Assembly: GCA_023228045.1 (NCBI GenBank) | Contig: JALOBY010000021.1 | Span: 1 to 24,345, forward strand | DNA: 24,345 bases | Direction: 5' to 3' | From: Endomicrobiales bacterium | Lineage (GTDB): Bacteria > Elusimicrobiota > Endomicrobiia > Endomicrobiales > JALOBY01 | Part shown: piece by piece, positions 14,544 to 21,501 of the stretch | Layout of the letters: every line of letters begins with the position of its first letter | Numbering within the stretch: position 1 is the stretch's first letter | The notes under the pieces: generated by a model | Seen by the model: the letters and a program-made list of their open reading frames with translations, nothing else | The model's database searches: none | Told to the model about the DNA's origin: nothing | Translations under genes and position numbers: made by a program

Positions 14544-16118
14544 CTATTTTTCCAAAACAAACTCAACACGGCGGTTTTTTGCCTTGCCCTCTACTGTTGT
14601 GTTATCGGCAATTGGAGTTGAACCACCCATACCAATGCTACTTAAGCGGTCTTCTGAGATGCCCATACTTACCATTTGTTCAAGCACGGACTGAGCGCGC
14701 AGTTCTGAAAGGTCAAGGTTTGCTTTTACACCGCCAGAACTGTCGGTATGGCCCATAATTGTTACATTATAATCAGTATAATTATTCATAAGTTTCACAA
14801 CTCTTGATATTTTTTGTTTTTCACTTGGCAATACTTGAGATTTACCACTTTCAAAATTTATGTTTTCTGTAATTATAATTTTTTCGCCTTCCGCTTTAAC
14901 ATTCATTCCCTGCTTTTGCGCCTCTGCAAAAATAACTAATGGTTCCTGTGCCTTAGGTTCTGGAACTACAACTGGAGTCAACTTTACTTGTGACACCGGC
15001 ACTGGCGCTACCGACTGTATTTGTGGCATTGTCTCTGGCATCACCTGCTTTATTTTTGACTCAGGTTTTGGCTCAACCTTTGAAGCTATTTCTTCCTCTT
15101 CAACTACCACTTTTGGTTGTTGGTGTTTTACTTCTTGCACATATTTTTTTTCTTCGGCAACATAATTCGGATCTAAAAACCTTAAGGTAAGAGAAATTCT
15201 ATGAGTACCCATACTTTCTTTAATAAGAAGGGGCATTATAAAGCCATAATCAAGCTGTAAGTCCAAATTATTTAAAGTAGGGTTTATACCAAAACCAATA
15301 GCCACTTCCGTGGTATTAGCGCCTGCTCTTAAAGCAAGCAGGTGTTCAATAAACCAAAACTCGCCGCCAAGATGCACATTATATTTATCTGATGCACTGC
15401 CCCAATCTTGCATTCTATACGAAAAATCAAGCGCGGCAAGTATGTCTTCTGTGAAATTATATGCACCGCCTAAACGCAGTTCGGCAGGTACAATATCTTT
15501 GCTCTTAAGGCCCAAATCCGGCTGAGTAATATTTTTAAGCGATAATCCAAGCGCCAAATTTTCATTAAGAATTTCTGGCCGATAAAGCGTACCAAGGTCT
15601 AGTGTTAATGCACCTTTTGAGTTACCACTTGCAAAAACAGGGTCGTTTATAGTGCGATTGTCCAATGTATATTTGTGGCTTAAATACTTTAAATTTACAC
15701 CACCGGAAAAACCAGCCCCTATCACTCTTGAGTAATTAAAAGCAAAAGAACTTTCATCATATAAATCCGCACTAACAAAGTTTGTCCAGCTAAAACCAAT
15801 TGTATTGTCTTTATTTTTAAGAGGCATGCCAAAAGCAAAGTAACTAAGCCCCATATTTACTTCATCTAAACCAGTATAAAGCTTACCGTACATAAATGTA
15901 AGCTCAGGGTCTTGCAAACCGGCAAGCAAAGAGGGGTTATAAAGCATACCGTCGACATCTTCATCAATGGCAGTGAAAGCGCCGCCAAGCCCCATTGGCC
16001 TTGCACCCCAGCCACTTTCTTGAAAAGCCGCAAACGATGTAGCAGCTATAAGCGTGAGAATCAAGAGCGCTGCGCAAGCGGAGCAAAAATGCTTAAAGTT
16101 TGTTTTTTCTATTTTCAT
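14544..16118 (-). CDS. PorV/PorQ-like outer-membrane beta-barrel fused to OmpA peptidoglycan-binding domain
   Basis: 524 aa. A signal peptide (about 1-30, ending SFA) leads into a PorV/PorQ-like barrel (31-312), with the early motif ARPMGLGGAFTAIDEDVDGMLYNPS and a C-terminal strand ISLTLRFL. A charged Val/Pro/Glu/Lys linker (313-400) follows. The OmpA domain (405-524) has NFESGKS, TIMGHTDSSGG, NLDLSELRAQSV, IGMGGSTPIADN and NRRVEF, which include the Asp and Arg residues that bind diaminopimelate. Domain order matches the partial gene at 1-1250. The Shine-Dalgarno AAGG is about 7 nt before the ATG. A strong terminator at 14481-14509 ends the message, so this is probably a single-gene unit. Whether it transports anything or is structural is not shown. 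Confidence 0.9.
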   Translation of the reverse strand: MKIEKTNFKHFCSACAALLILTLIAATSFAAFQESGWGARPMGLGGAFTAIDEDVDGMLYNPSLLAGLQDPELTFMYGKLYTGLDEVNMGLSYFAFGMPLKNKDNTIGFSWTNFVSADLYDESSFAFNYSRVIGAGFSGGVNLKYLSHKYTLDNRTINDPVFASGNSKGALTLDLGTLYRPEILNENLALGLSLKNITQPDLGLKSKDIVPAELRLGGAYNFTEDILAALDFSYRMQDWGSASDKYNVHLGGEFWFIEHLLALRAGANTTEVAIGFGINPTLNNLDLQLDYGFIMPLLIKESMGTHRISLTLRFLDPNYVAEEKKYVQEVKHQQPKVVVEEEEIASKVEPKPESKIKQVMPETMPQIQSVAPVPVSQVKLTPVVVPEPKAQEPLVIFAEAQKQGMNVKAEGEKIIITENINFESGKSQVLPSEKQKISRVVKLMNNYTDYNVTIMGHTDSSGGVKANLDLSELRAQSVLEQMVSMGISEDRLSSIGMGGSTPIADNTTVEGKAKNRRVEFVLEK

Positions 16119-16157
16119 AAAGTTACCTTAGAAACTCATTACTATTTGACATATTTT

Positions 16158-16208
16158 GTCATTCCCGCCCCCGATTAAGACACTCGAGGGTAAACTCCAG
16201 CGGGAATC
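16158..16208. repeat. Palindromic repeat, TTAAGACACTCGAGGG variant
   Basis: TGTCATTCCCG to CGGGAAT ends around a diverged copy of the core found at 5583-5608. It lies just upstream of the gene ending at 14544. Confidence 0.7.
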
Positions 16209-16234
16209 TAGTTTTTATTGATACGCCATTTGTG

Positions 16235-16273
16235 GATTCCCTCTAATCCCGCCAAGGCGGGAAGGGAATGACA
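16235..16273. repeat. GATTCCC...GGGAATGACA hairpin repeat, copy 1
   Basis: GATTCCCTCTAATCCCGCC-AA-GGCGGGAAGGGAATGACA forms a nearly perfect hairpin, recurring at 19330-19368 and 24163-24201. It lies in the 292-bp gap 16119-16410. Confidence 0.85.
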
Positions 16274-16291
16274 AGCACTGCTTTTTTTAGT

Positions 16292-16402
16292 TGTCATTGC
16301 GAATTCATCTTGGGTAAAGCAATCTCGTCTTAACTACCAGATTGCCGCGCTTCGCTCGCAATGACACCAGGATTGCCACGGGCTAAAACCCTCGCAATGA
16401 CA
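16292..16402. repeat. Palindromic repeat plus an adjacent half copy
   Basis: 16292-16366 is identical in my reading to 19410-19483 through the Cys-Gly-rich CGCGCTTCGCTCGC end. 16369-16402 is an extra right half (GGATTGCCACGGGC...CGCAATGACA). It reaches to within 10 bp of the stop codon of the gene at 16411. Confidence 0.85.
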
Positions 16403-16410
16403 CCGAAACC

Positions 16411-18096
16411 TTACTTTGCTATTATTACAGTCCCGCTAATAAGTTTCTTTTTGCCGTCAACATCCGCATTAAATTGGTAAATATAAGCACCGCTTTCAAC
16501 TACACTGCCACCTTCATCTTTACCATCCCATCTTGGCATATCGGGTGAGTTAATTGTTCTTATGTTCCTGCCATTTATATCATAAATTTTAATTGAGAAG
16601 TCAACACCACTTAAACCGTCAAAACCAGCATAATCATTTATACCATCAACAGTTGCGGGGGTAATTATTTTTTCTTTTGGCCTGTAATCTGCGGCAGTCA
16701 TTGCACCTTGGGCAAAGAGAGCATACTTACTGAAGTGGTCTATGTAGACACTTAAAGTATGGTTTTGTTTGTCAAGTACCCCACCGACAAGTCGCCATTC
16801 AAAACCATCATACCAACAAACCTTAAGGTCTTCCGGCTTCATATCGGTTTCTGTACCGTCAGGGAACTCAACTTTATCGTCATTGTCAACATCAAGATAA
16901 AGTATTGTAAGTTTAACCGGCTTTGCAAAATGCAACCCTTCGGGAGAAAATTCAAAAGCCATAAACGGTCTGTCTTTATCTATGTTGCCAAAAGCTCTCT
17001 GAGGCACTGAGTTGACATCTAACTGCGTAATTGTAATGTCCACTGGAGCCGAAAGCGCGCCAACTGGTATATCTAACCCGGTGTTGCCATCGTCGGGGTT
17101 GCCATCCGGCACAACAAGCTGACCGTCAAGTGTTGCCAAGAATGGAATATCGTTTGTAAATGTAATTTCTTGAGGATTTGATATTGTTTTACTGTTCCAA
17201 TCACTTGTATTTACACCATCTGTCGCCGTTATATAGTAATAAATTTTTGATACGTTTAGTAAATCTGCCTGGCTAAGCGTGTACACAAAATTTTTGCTAT
17301 AACTTGTGCCGCCTGAGACGACACTCATATTTACATTAACCCAAGCACCGGAGTCAATTTTGTAATGCACCTGAGCACTCTGTACATTTTGATTGTCTTG
17401 CACGGCTACTCTAAACCTTAAAACATTGCCCGTACCTACTATTTTGCTTATTGCCTCATGGGTAATTGTTGGAGGTTCAAAATCGGCCTCCTGATATATT
17501 TCAAACCAAACATCTGTATCAAACGAGCCAGCAGAGGCATTAGCAAAATTTGCCTCAAAGTAGATATTCGTTGTTTGTGAGCTTGCAGAAAAACCCGGAC
17601 CCTGATCCTGAACCATTGTATAAAGGTTTGTATAAGCAGTTGACCAATCTGACTCGCCTACATCTTTCAAATATTTCCAACCACCTTCAATTGCAGAAGA
17701 AGTGCTTATTTGCATACTTGCCGAAGTAGAAGAAACCCACGCCGCAGCAATATTTGAGTTCGCATTAGCATTTATTAATCCGGCTCTTATTAATCCATCA
17801 AGACAAGGAGGGTTATTTGTAAAAAGGTCAACACGCCACTGCGGATATTGAGGAAGTGGAGATATGCCATCGTATGGCTGGTAGAAAAGTTCTACATATT
17901 CATTGGCAAGTTTGAAGGTGTCGGTACCCAACGCAGCCGCAAAAGTTATGCCAGGTTGAACAGAATTATCTGAAATCTTTTTTGGAGTGACACTTATACT
18001 TACCGCTTGGGCGGCAACAGCCAAACAAAGCGCAAGCAACACCGCCGAAGCGACTGTGGTTGCACCTTTGATAGTTGTACGCATTGCAGAGTTCAT
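16411..18096 (-). CDS. Secreted multidomain protein: pilin-like N-domain, Ig/FnIII, ZU5-like domain, FlgD-like tail
   Basis: 561 aa. A signal peptide (about 1-31, ending AAQA) is followed by four regions. At 32-203 lies a domain resembling the small pilin-like protein at 20466-21182 (shared GGW-K-x-x-KD pattern and a late VWFEIY-type strand). At 205-315 an Ig/FnIII-like segment has HYKIDSGAWVNV and IYYYITATDG. At 325-463 a ZU5-like region has GLDIPVGAL, MAFEFSPEGLHFAKPVKLTILY and DHFSKYALF. At 473-561 a FlgD-like Ig tail has ITPATVDGINDY, IKIYDINGRNIRTI, WDGKDEGG, ESGAYIYQF and SGTVIIAK. The ATG directly follows the stop of the upstream gene (TAA-ATG), so expression is coupled. Copies of its first seven codons are left behind downstream of two homologous genes. 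Function unknown; probably a surface protein. Confidence 0.85.
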   Translation of the reverse strand: MNSAMRTTIKGATTVASAVLLALCLAVAAQAVSISVTPKKISDNSVQPGITFAAALGTDTFKLANEYVELFYQPYDGISPLPQYPQWRVDLFTNNPPCLDGLIRAGLINANANSNIAAAWVSSTSASMQISTSSAIEGGWKYLKDVGESDWSTAYTNLYTMVQDQGPGFSASSQTTNIYFEANFANASAGSFDTDVWFEIYQEADFEPPTITHEAISKIVGTGNVLRFRVAVQDNQNVQSAQVHYKIDSGAWVNVNMSVVSGGTSYSKNFVYTLSQADLLNVSKIYYYITATDGVNTSDWNSKTISNPQEITFTNDIPFLATLDGQLVVPDGNPDDGNTGLDIPVGALSAPVDITITQLDVNSVPQRAFGNIDKDRPFMAFEFSPEGLHFAKPVKLTILYLDVDNDDKVEFPDGTETDMKPEDLKVCWYDGFEWRLVGGVLDKQNHTLSVYIDHFSKYALFAQGAMTAADYRPKEKIITPATVDGINDYAGFDGLSGVDFSIKIYDINGRNIRTINSPDMPRWDGKDEGGSVVESGAYIYQFNADVDGKKKLISGTVIIAK

Positions 18097-19317
18097 TTAT
18101 TTTTCAAACCTTATATCGTCAAAATAAACTATACCGGCTCTACTACCGCCTGCACCGTCGACACGCCAATTTTCAAAAACCGTCGTAAACTTTTTTATTG
18201 TGGTTTTATCAAGACTTGGGAAATAAGTGGGGAAATCAGCATAGTATTCTTTCCAAGATGTTGTAACATTTGTAGGTACAATAGCACGCTCAACTCCTGA
18301 TGCATCTACAAGTCCTACCTTAAAAGTTTTAGGGTTTTCAGCATCGGAGTTTGCTCTCACCCTAAACCTTAGCGTTGAATACTGTGAAAAATCATGCGGA
18401 ACTTCTACAGTTCCATCAACACCACCACCGAAAAGTGCGAATGTCCCACAATAGCTACTGCTGGTAAAATAAACCACTTTCCAAGACCGCACAGCGCCAG
18501 AAGATGTTGTTGTATCATACGATTCACTGCAAGTAGCGGGATCAGCAGCCCATGCACCATTATTACCACCTAACGCATTTGAACCCCATGCATCCCCAAA
18601 GCTGTCAATTCTTACTGCATTAGGAGCGGTTGTGCTAAAAACAATGTTGTCTATATAGAAAGTTGTACCAAAAAGCATTCCGTTGGTATTTAGATAGTCA
18701 TGTTCAAAAATAAAATTTATATAACCTAAATCTTTAAGATTATTTGTACTTGAAAAATTTGCGAAAGCGTCCAAAGGAATTGTTACTGTTTCCCACGAAG
18801 TGCCTGTGCCGCCGTTTGAACCGGAAGTTCTATCAAGGTAATCCGAAAGGTAAACCTTAGAAGTTGTACTTTGATTTGTGTTTTTCCACTCAATTTTGAA
18901 ACTTTGGCCAAGGTCAACACCCTTTATGTCAAAAGAAATTGCTCTGTATTTGCTTATGTCGCGTGACGCACTTGAAGAATTGGCAAGCCCAATGCTCATA
19001 CCTGCCCACTCACCGGAATTTGTCACACTGTAAACAACTTTTAAGCAAGCATTATTTCCTGGATGAGCGGTTTCGTCATAACTTATATTAACTGACCTGC
19101 CAGAACCAGTATTAAGCTGGCCGTACTGGCCGCCCCAGTTGTTTACCCCGCTCATTGAGTCAAAATTATCTAAAACATCACTTATTGCAGTGACAGAAAC
19201 GCTTCCATTCATTGCAACTGGCGCGCTTGAAATAAAAGCGGCATTGCAAATGGATGATGAAAGAAAAATAAGCGATATGAGTAAACTTGATAGTATAAGT
19301 GCTTTATTTATTTTCAT
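18097..19317 (-). CDS. Secreted SSAPVAM-family protein with two CBM/CIA30-like domains (copy C)
   Basis: 406 aa. A signal peptide (about 1-26, MKINKAL...SSSICNA) is followed by FISSAPVAMNGSV and two galactose-binding-like beta-sandwich domains. Domain 1 is about 48-232 (VLDNFDSMSGVNNWGG ... FYIDNIVF). Domain 2 is about 238-404 (VRIDSFGDAWGSNALGG ... IVYFDDIRFEK), with two Cys residues that could pair. The two domains are distant copies of one another. The gene is closely related to 21502-22740 and 22897-24150. The ATG lies just after a hairpin repeat and has no clear Shine-Dalgarno. The stop abuts the ATG of the FlgD-tailed gene, giving a two-gene unit. Probably binds glycans outside the cell; no ligand or catalytic role is visible. 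Confidence 0.85.
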   Translation of the reverse strand: MKINKALILSSLLISLIFLSSSICNAAFISSAPVAMNGSVSVTAISDVLDNFDSMSGVNNWGGQYGQLNTGSGRSVNISYDETAHPGNNACLKVVYSVTNSGEWAGMSIGLANSSSASRDISKYRAISFDIKGVDLGQSFKIEWKNTNQSTTSKVYLSDYLDRTSGSNGGTGTSWETVTIPLDAFANFSSTNNLKDLGYINFIFEHDYLNTNGMLFGTTFYIDNIVFSTTAPNAVRIDSFGDAWGSNALGGNNGAWAADPATCSESYDTTTSSGAVRSWKVVYFTSSSYCGTFALFGGGVDGTVEVPHDFSQYSTLRFRVRANSDAENPKTFKVGLVDASGVERAIVPTNVTTSWKEYYADFPTYFPSLDKTTIKKFTTVFENWRVDGAGGSRAGIVYFDDIRFEK

Positions 19318-19322
19318 TGTCG

Positions 19323-19419
19323 TTTTTTAGATTCCCTCTAATCCCGCCAAGGCGGGAAGGGAATGACAGGCATTTTTTGTTTCTAGAATGACAGAACTTT
19401 CTTTTTAGTTGTCATTGCG
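19323..19419. repeat. 97-bp repeat block upstream of copy C
   Basis: The block appears identical to 24156-24252 and includes the GATTCCC...GGGAATGACA hairpin (19330-19368). It sits 5 nt upstream of the ATG of the gene at 18097-19317, so it forms that gene's 5' flank. Confidence 0.88.
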
Positions 19420-19484
19420 AATTCATCTTGGGTAAAGCAATCTCGTCTTAACTACCAGATTGCCGCGCTTCGCTCGCAATGACG
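19410..19484. repeat. Palindromic repeat (75 bp)
   Basis: Same as 16292-16366, with outer arms TGTCATTGCGA/CTCGCAATGAC and inner arms GCAATCT/AGATTGC. It lies within the 363-bp gene-free stretch 19318-19680. Confidence 0.86.
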
Positions 19485-19519
19485 ACTATGTTGTGTCATT
19501 GTGAATCCCGTGTGTTCCC

Positions 19520-19583
19520 TGTCATCTCGAGGAGCAAAGCGACGAGAGATCTTTAAGATCCCTCACTGCGTTTCGGGATGACA
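19520..19583. repeat. Another TGTCAT/ATGACA-ended repeat (64 bp)
   Basis: TGTCATCTCGAGGAGC ... TTTCGGGATGACA with the internal palindrome GAGATCTTTAAGATC. It is a different internal sequence from the other families but has the same end logic. Confidence 0.7.
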
Positions 19584-19652
19584 AACTTTTTTGTTTGCAA
19601 TGACAAGCCATTTGTTCTGTCTGTGTAATCTCTCTTTAATCTGTGTAACCAA

Positions 19653-19678
19653 GGGGGCAGGAGTTTTTGGGTGCCCCC
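19653..19678 (-). terminator. Hairpin after the chaperone-like gene
   Basis: A 7-bp stem GGGGGCA/TGCCCCC lies 2 nt past the stop codon of the gene at 19681-20463. Only TTGG follows on the minus strand, so termination would be weak or the hairpin may protect the mRNA 3' end. Confidence 0.45.
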
Positions 19679-19680
19679 TA

Positions 19681-20463
19681 CTACTTCACTTCAATTTCTT
19701 TATTTACTCCAACAATCACTTCGTCGTCTAAATTGTATAAAAATGGAGAATTTACATTTATGTTTGCAGTACATTTATATGTTCCTGCAGGCCAGTCCTT
19801 GTTTTCAAACGAAACTCTAAATTTTTCTGAACGGTTTGGAAATACAGGGAAACCATAATCCATTTTGCCAACAAACTCGCCAGAAGGGCAAGAAATTTTA
19901 ACTTCCCCTTTTGGCCTAAAGTGCGATGGCCCGTTATTTTTTATTGAAAGAAAACAACTTAAAGAACGAACACCATTGGCCGAAGAAACATTCACATAAA
20001 AAGAACTTAACTCAAAATTTGTTTTACTTGAAGTTCCCGTAAAAATATAAATTGGAACGCCGTTGCGAGTTTTAATGTTAAGCATCTCACCCGATTGCCC
20101 CTGTGGGCTGGCAACGAAGTAAATCATCGTTGCCAGCTCTCCAGTTGCATTAATCGGTATTTTTATATCAACTATTACTTTTTTTGATTCCCCATTCTTT
20201 AATAAAAACGGTTTTTGCGGGTAAACTTTAACGGCCTTCTCGCTAAGTTCATTGCTGCCTGTCGTTTGCTTCCACCAAGCTAAATCAACTAATGTTTCTA
20301 CAAACATTGTTGCTTCTTCTTGGTTAGCAACAGCGAACTCAACAGTTAATGTTTTACCCGGCTTTGCCGTTTTCTCTGTTACTGATGGTGAAACGTTCAA
20401 AAAGCAATAGCCATTGATTATAAAGAACAAAACCGCAATAGCACTAAGATATAGTGCCTTCAT
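19681..20463 (-). CDS. Secreted two-domain Ig protein resembling a periplasmic pilus chaperone
   Basis: 260 aa. A signal peptide (about 1-20, ending YC) is followed by two beta-sandwich domains. Domain 1 is about 22-145: TLTVEFAVANQEEATMFVET, VYPQKPFLLKNGESKKVIVDIKIP, then GELATMIYFVASPQ. Domain 2 is about 150-258: FELSSFYVNV, LSIKNNGPSHFRPKGEV, DWPAGTYKCTANIN. Two domains of this size and order recall PapD-like chaperones or DUF916-type surface Ig proteins. The basic residue pair used by classical chaperones to clamp pilins is not obvious to me. The ATG is 2 nt after the stop of the pilin-like gene (TAA-AT-ATG), so the two are translationally coupled. That favours a subunit/partner relation. 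No usher is in the window. Confidence 0.75.
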   Translation of the reverse strand: MKALYLSAIAVLFFIINGYCFLNVSPSVTEKTAKPGKTLTVEFAVANQEEATMFVETLVDLAWWKQTTGSNELSEKAVKVYPQKPFLLKNGESKKVIVDIKIPINATGELATMIYFVASPQGQSGEMLNIKTRNGVPIYIFTGTSSKTNFELSSFYVNVSSANGVRSLSCFLSIKNNGPSHFRPKGEVKISCPSGEFVGKMDYGFPVFPNRSEKFRVSFENKDWPAGTYKCTANINVNSPFLYNLDDEVIVGVNKEIEVK

Positions 20464-20465
20464 AT

Positions 20466-21182
20466 TTAATTGTGTGAAAGGTCAATAACAAGAGTTCCTG
20501 TATAAGAACCTGCCGCCACAACGCTACGATCTACTTCTGTGTAAAGATAGAATGGAGCTCCGACAGCAATTGCTCTATATTGCTCCGGCAATACATTTGG
20601 TACAGTTATATTTGCATAGCTGACGCTTCCATAAGCAACTGTTGTATAGCCCTCAGCATCTGCAGTGGCGAAGCTGTTATCAGTTAAACTTCCGGGATCC
20701 CAAGCATCGTGATGATCTTTGATAAATGTCCAACCAGTAGTTGTAGAAATTGCTGGTGAACCTACACTTATACCGCCTAAAACCGTGGCAGTTGATGCCT
20801 GCCAAGCCAGAGAAAGAGTAGTGCTGGATGTGTAGTTACTAAGACCACCATACTGGTAACCCCATGGCCCTGGTGTGCTTGGCGCTACTGTGAAATTATC
20901 TGTGTATGTTTTAATTTTCCACACAGAATTGTCAGCTATAGTTATTTCCACATATTGCTTTCCTGCTGTATCATAATAAGTACCGCCAGAATCAAGAGTG
21001 CCAAGTGCATAAGCAGCTATTACATCATCCGTCACATTTCTTACTTCAACACCCATTGAACTTATACTATTAACTGTTGCCGACATTGCGACCGGGGCAC
21101 TTGAAACAAATCCCGCAAAAGACACTGATGCCGCCGATACAACAAGCGCTGCTACTACTAAAAACTGCATAAACCTTTTCAT
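20466..21182 (-). CDS. Small secreted pilin-like SSAPVAM-family protein
   Basis: 238 aa. A signal peptide (about 1-23, MKRFMQFLVVAALVVSAASV-type, ending FA) is followed by GFVSSAPVAMSATV and one beta-rich domain. That domain ends AAGSYTGTLVIDLSHN, as in spore-coat-U/fimbrial-type subunits. The first ~32 residues are nearly identical to those of the unrelated-bodied gene at 21502-22740. The rest resembles the N-terminal domain of the protein at 16411-18096. GGAGG lies 6 nt before the ATG, and a TTGTTT-16-TATAAT promoter with a leader hairpin lies upstream. It is the first gene of a two-gene operon with the chaperone-like gene. The pilin assignment is by pattern, with no confirmed homologue. 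Confidence 0.78.
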   Translation of the reverse strand: MKRFMQFLVVAALVVSAASVSFAGFVSSAPVAMSATVNSISSMGVEVRNVTDDVIAAYALGTLDSGGTYYDTAGKQYVEITIADNSVWKIKTYTDNFTVAPSTPGPWGYQYGGLSNYTSSTTLSLAWQASTATVLGGISVGSPAISTTTGWTFIKDHHDAWDPGSLTDNSFATADAEGYTTVAYGSVSYANITVPNVLPEQYRAIAVGAPFYLYTEVDRSVVAAGSYTGTLVIDLSHN

Positions 21183-21205
21183 ACTTCCCTCCTATTTATT
21201 TTTGT

Positions 21206-21224
21206 TTTGCCATGTTAAGGCAAA
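21206..21224 (-). promoter_or_regulatory. 5'-UTR hairpin, copy 1 (pilin-like gene)
   Basis: TTTGCC-TTAACAT-GGCAAA, a 6-bp stem between the -10 box and the ribosome-binding site. It is conserved at 21369-21387 and 22764-22782, so it may regulate translation or mRNA stability. Confidence 0.55.
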
Positions 21225-21237
21225 CATTACGCGCTGT

Positions 21238-21265
21238 ATTATACAAAATAAATCTAAAAAAACAA
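21238..21265 (-). promoter_or_regulatory. Promoter of the pilin-like/chaperone-like operon
   Basis: TTGTTT (21265-21260), 16 nt, TATAAT (21243-21238) on the minus strand. The arrangement is conserved in the two other copies of this upstream region. The leader would be about 48 nt. Confidence 0.7.
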
Positions 21266-21296
21266 ATGAGACCTGTGAAATATTTGTAAAGTTTAT

Positions 21297-21357
21297 TTCA
21301 CCTCCTTACATCTTATTTTTAAAGTTAACTTCAAAAGCAGGTAAACAATGTTTCTGC
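21297..21357. other. Unassigned spacer with hairpin and orphan ribosome-binding-like sequence
   Basis: AAAGCAG...CTGCTTT can form a stem with an inner AAACATTGTTT. On the minus strand TAAGGAGGTGA (21296-21306) is a perfect anti-Shine-Dalgarno match but is not followed by a usable start codon. Together with 21358-21501 this is the 319-bp gene-free stretch between the pilin-like gene and copy B. Confidence 0.4.
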
Positions 21358-21368
21358 TTTATTTTTGT

Positions 21369-21429
21369 TTTGCCGTGTTAAGGCAAACATTATACACTTG
21401 CATTATACAAAACAAATTTGAAAAAGCAA
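21369..21429 (-). promoter_or_regulatory. Orphan copy of the promoter and 5'-UTR hairpin
   Basis: TTGCTT (21429-21424), 16 nt, TATAAT (21407-21402), then the hairpin TTTGCC...GGCAAA at 21387-21369. Unlike the copies at 21206-21265 and 22764-22824, no Shine-Dalgarno or start codon follows. Any transcript would run into the pilin-like operon or make a short RNA. Confidence 0.6.
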
Positions 21430-21447
21430 ATTGGACTTGTGAAATAT

Positions 21448-21501
21448 TTATTTTATAAAACTTATTTTATCTACGATGATTGTACGCATTGCAGAGTTCA
21501 T
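21448..21501 (-). pseudogene. Remnant of the 5' end of a FlgD-tailed gene
   Basis: It begins directly after the stop codon of copy B with ATG AAC TCT GCA ATG CGT ACA. This equals the first seven codons of the gene at 16411-18096 (MNSAMRT). It then diverges and stops after 17 residues. The junction TAA-ATG is the same as at 18096-18097. Confidence 0.75.

Noticed and set aside
16147..16161. TGACA-AAATA-TGTCA dyad as an operator upstream of the PorV/OmpA gene
   Set aside because: Half of it is the end of the palindromic repeat starting at 16158, so the symmetry is probably accidental.
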